DNA of 5,876 nucleotides from Anseongella sp036570465. GTDB taxonomy: Bacteria; Bacteroidota; Bacteroidia; Sphingobacteriales; Sphingobacteriaceae. The notes beneath the pieces are model-generated. The model made no database searches and had not been told where the DNA came from. It was given only the letters and a program-made list of their open reading frames with translations. This document shows positions 5,013-5,876 of the stretch, piece after piece. The DNA is taken from contig DATCYD010000284.1 of assembly GCA_036570465.1 (NCBI GenBank), positions 1 through 5,876 of the forward strand, read 5' to 3'. Position numbers and translations under genes: made by a program. Numbering within the stretch: position 1 is the stretch's first letter; the number at the start of each line of letters is the position of its first letter.

Positions 5013-5876
5013 CTATTCTAAAAGGAAAAGATCGGCTGCGATCCGGTCGGCATAAAGTTTTCCTTCCCGGGTAAGCTTCATATTCCCTTCCGGGATTTCT
5101 ACCCATCCATTCCGGATATAAGGTGATACGGTACGCTTCAGTTCCGCAAGCCGCGTAGCTCCGAAATCTTTTTCAATTTTCTCAAGATCCACCCCCCACA
5201 TCGTGCGAAGCCCGGTCATAATCCGTTCATTGATACAATCATTCGCCGACAACCGTTCCAACCCGAAATCGGGTTCTTTTTGGAGTATCCCCTCTGTGTA
5301 GCGATGATTATTGCTGACATTCCAGCTTCGGGTTTGCCCGTCGAATGAATGAGCAGAGGGCCCGATGCCCAGGTATTTCTTTTCCCGCCAGTATGCCGTA
5401 TTATGCCTGGACCAAGCGTCCTCCCGGCAAAAATTCGATATCTCGTAATGGAGAAAACCAGCCTCTTCCATGGCATTCATCAACAACCGGAACTGGCGTG
5501 CCCCCTGTTCACCCGACGGAGGTGGTTGCCGCCCTGCCCGGATAAAAGTTGACAGGGCCGTACCTTCTTCAACAGTCAGATTATAGCAGGATAAGTGTGG
5601 GATATCCAATCCGGCAAAGGTGTGGATGTTCTGCAACCACTTCTCATCGCTCAGCAAGGGGAAACCGTAAATCAGATCGGCCGTCAGGTTTTCAAACCCA
5701 GCGTCTTGCACTCGCCTGATACTGTCAAGCGCTTCGGCTCCGGTATGTACGCGGTTCATCCACTGTAAATCTTCATCAAAAAATGACTGCACACCAATAC
5801 TCAACCTGTTTACGGCTGTTTTTCGCAAGCCGGCAATGTTTACCGGGTCCAGGTCGTCCGGATTGGCTTCCAGTGT
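5013..5876 (-). CDS. hemW: HemW, radical SAM heme chaperone-like protein, N-terminus outside window
   Basis: HemW proteins resemble the oxygen-independent coproporphyrinogen III oxidase HemN but act as heme-binding chaperones delivering heme to respiratory enzymes; they are often annotated as coproporphyrinogen oxidase. The frame is open to the right edge and starts within the typical TLEANPDDL. It continues through RLSIGVQSF, RVHTGAEAL, ADLIYGFP, SCYNLTVEEGT and YEISNF to the family signature RHNTAYWREKKYLGIGPSAHSF, and ends in a HemN-type C-terminal domain (MTGLRTMWGVDL...LTREGKLYADRI). 287 residues are visible. Roughly 90 N-terminal residues, including the CxxxCxxC iron-sulfur motif, lie beyond the window, so the HemN/HemW distinction rests on the HNxxYW signature and Bacteroidota gene size. 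Confidence 0.92.
   Translation of the reverse strand, partial: TLEANPDDLDPVNIAGLRKTAVNRLSIGVQSFFDEDLQWMNRVHTGAEALDSIRRVQDAGFENLTADLIYGFPLLSDEKWLQNIHTFAGLDIPHLSCYNLTVEEGTALSTFIRAGRQPPPSGEQGARQFRLLMNAMEEAGFLHYEISNFCREDAWSRHNTAYWREKKYLGIGPSAHSFDGQTRSWNVSNNHRYTEGILQKEPDFGLERLSANDCINERIMTGLRTMWGVDLEKIEKDFGATRLAELKRTVSPYIRNGWVEIPEGNMKLTREGKLYADRIAADLFLLE

Noticed and set aside
5345..5552. Two overlapping plus-strand frames of 66-67 codons
   Set aside because: Both are antisense to the conserved HNxxYW region of hemW.

Overview
The window comes from a member of the Bacteroidota, probably a free-living one with a moderate-GC chromosome. Three things point that way: an OstA-like protein with the long architecture typical of that phylum, TilS and cation-diffusion-facilitator sequences of Bacteroidota type, and repeated promoter-like matches to the Bacteroidota -33/-7 consensus (TTTG, 19-20 nt, TAnnTTTG) with no good Shine-Dalgarno sites. 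I cannot name the genus.

Layout. (1) Bases 1-1585, minus strand: most of an OstA/LptA-like periplasmic protein for lipopolysaccharide transport, running off the left edge, with a Pro/Asp/Ser/Leu repeat linker. (2) 1601-2914, plus: tilS, tRNA-Ile lysidine synthetase, divergent from the OstA gene with only 15 bp between start codons. (3) 2943-3434, plus: a small two-helix membrane protein of unknown function. (4) 3431-4366, minus: a cation diffusion facilitator metal exporter, whose stop codon overlaps the preceding gene's stop in a convergent TTAA. (5) 4367-5012: a stretch with no conventional gene. (6) 5013-5876, minus: hemW, cut at its N-terminus by the right edge.

The genes in regions 1-4 and 6 are ordinary housekeeping or transport genes. 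The interesting part is region 5, which holds two tandem copies of the same compact cassette, about 320 bp apart. Each copy has, in the same order: a palindrome TGACATANNTGTCA, a Bacteroidota-type promoter exactly 39 bp downstream of it, a structured leader that starts with a terminal hairpin AGTTAAT/ATTAACT carrying GGCGCC in its loop, a second hairpin with a near-identical block (GGGATT-GCCGAAAACCA), a micro-ORF for a hydrophobic peptide (28 and 25 codons, both starting MD and ending LLG-G/A-L), and an intrinsic terminator. The peptide sequences have diverged while the RNA elements and spacing are held. This suggests a family of regulated small RNAs encoding membrane-active or signalling peptides. 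I do not recognise it as a named family; function (type I toxin-like, secreted amphipathic peptide, pheromone precursor or dual-function RNA) is open.
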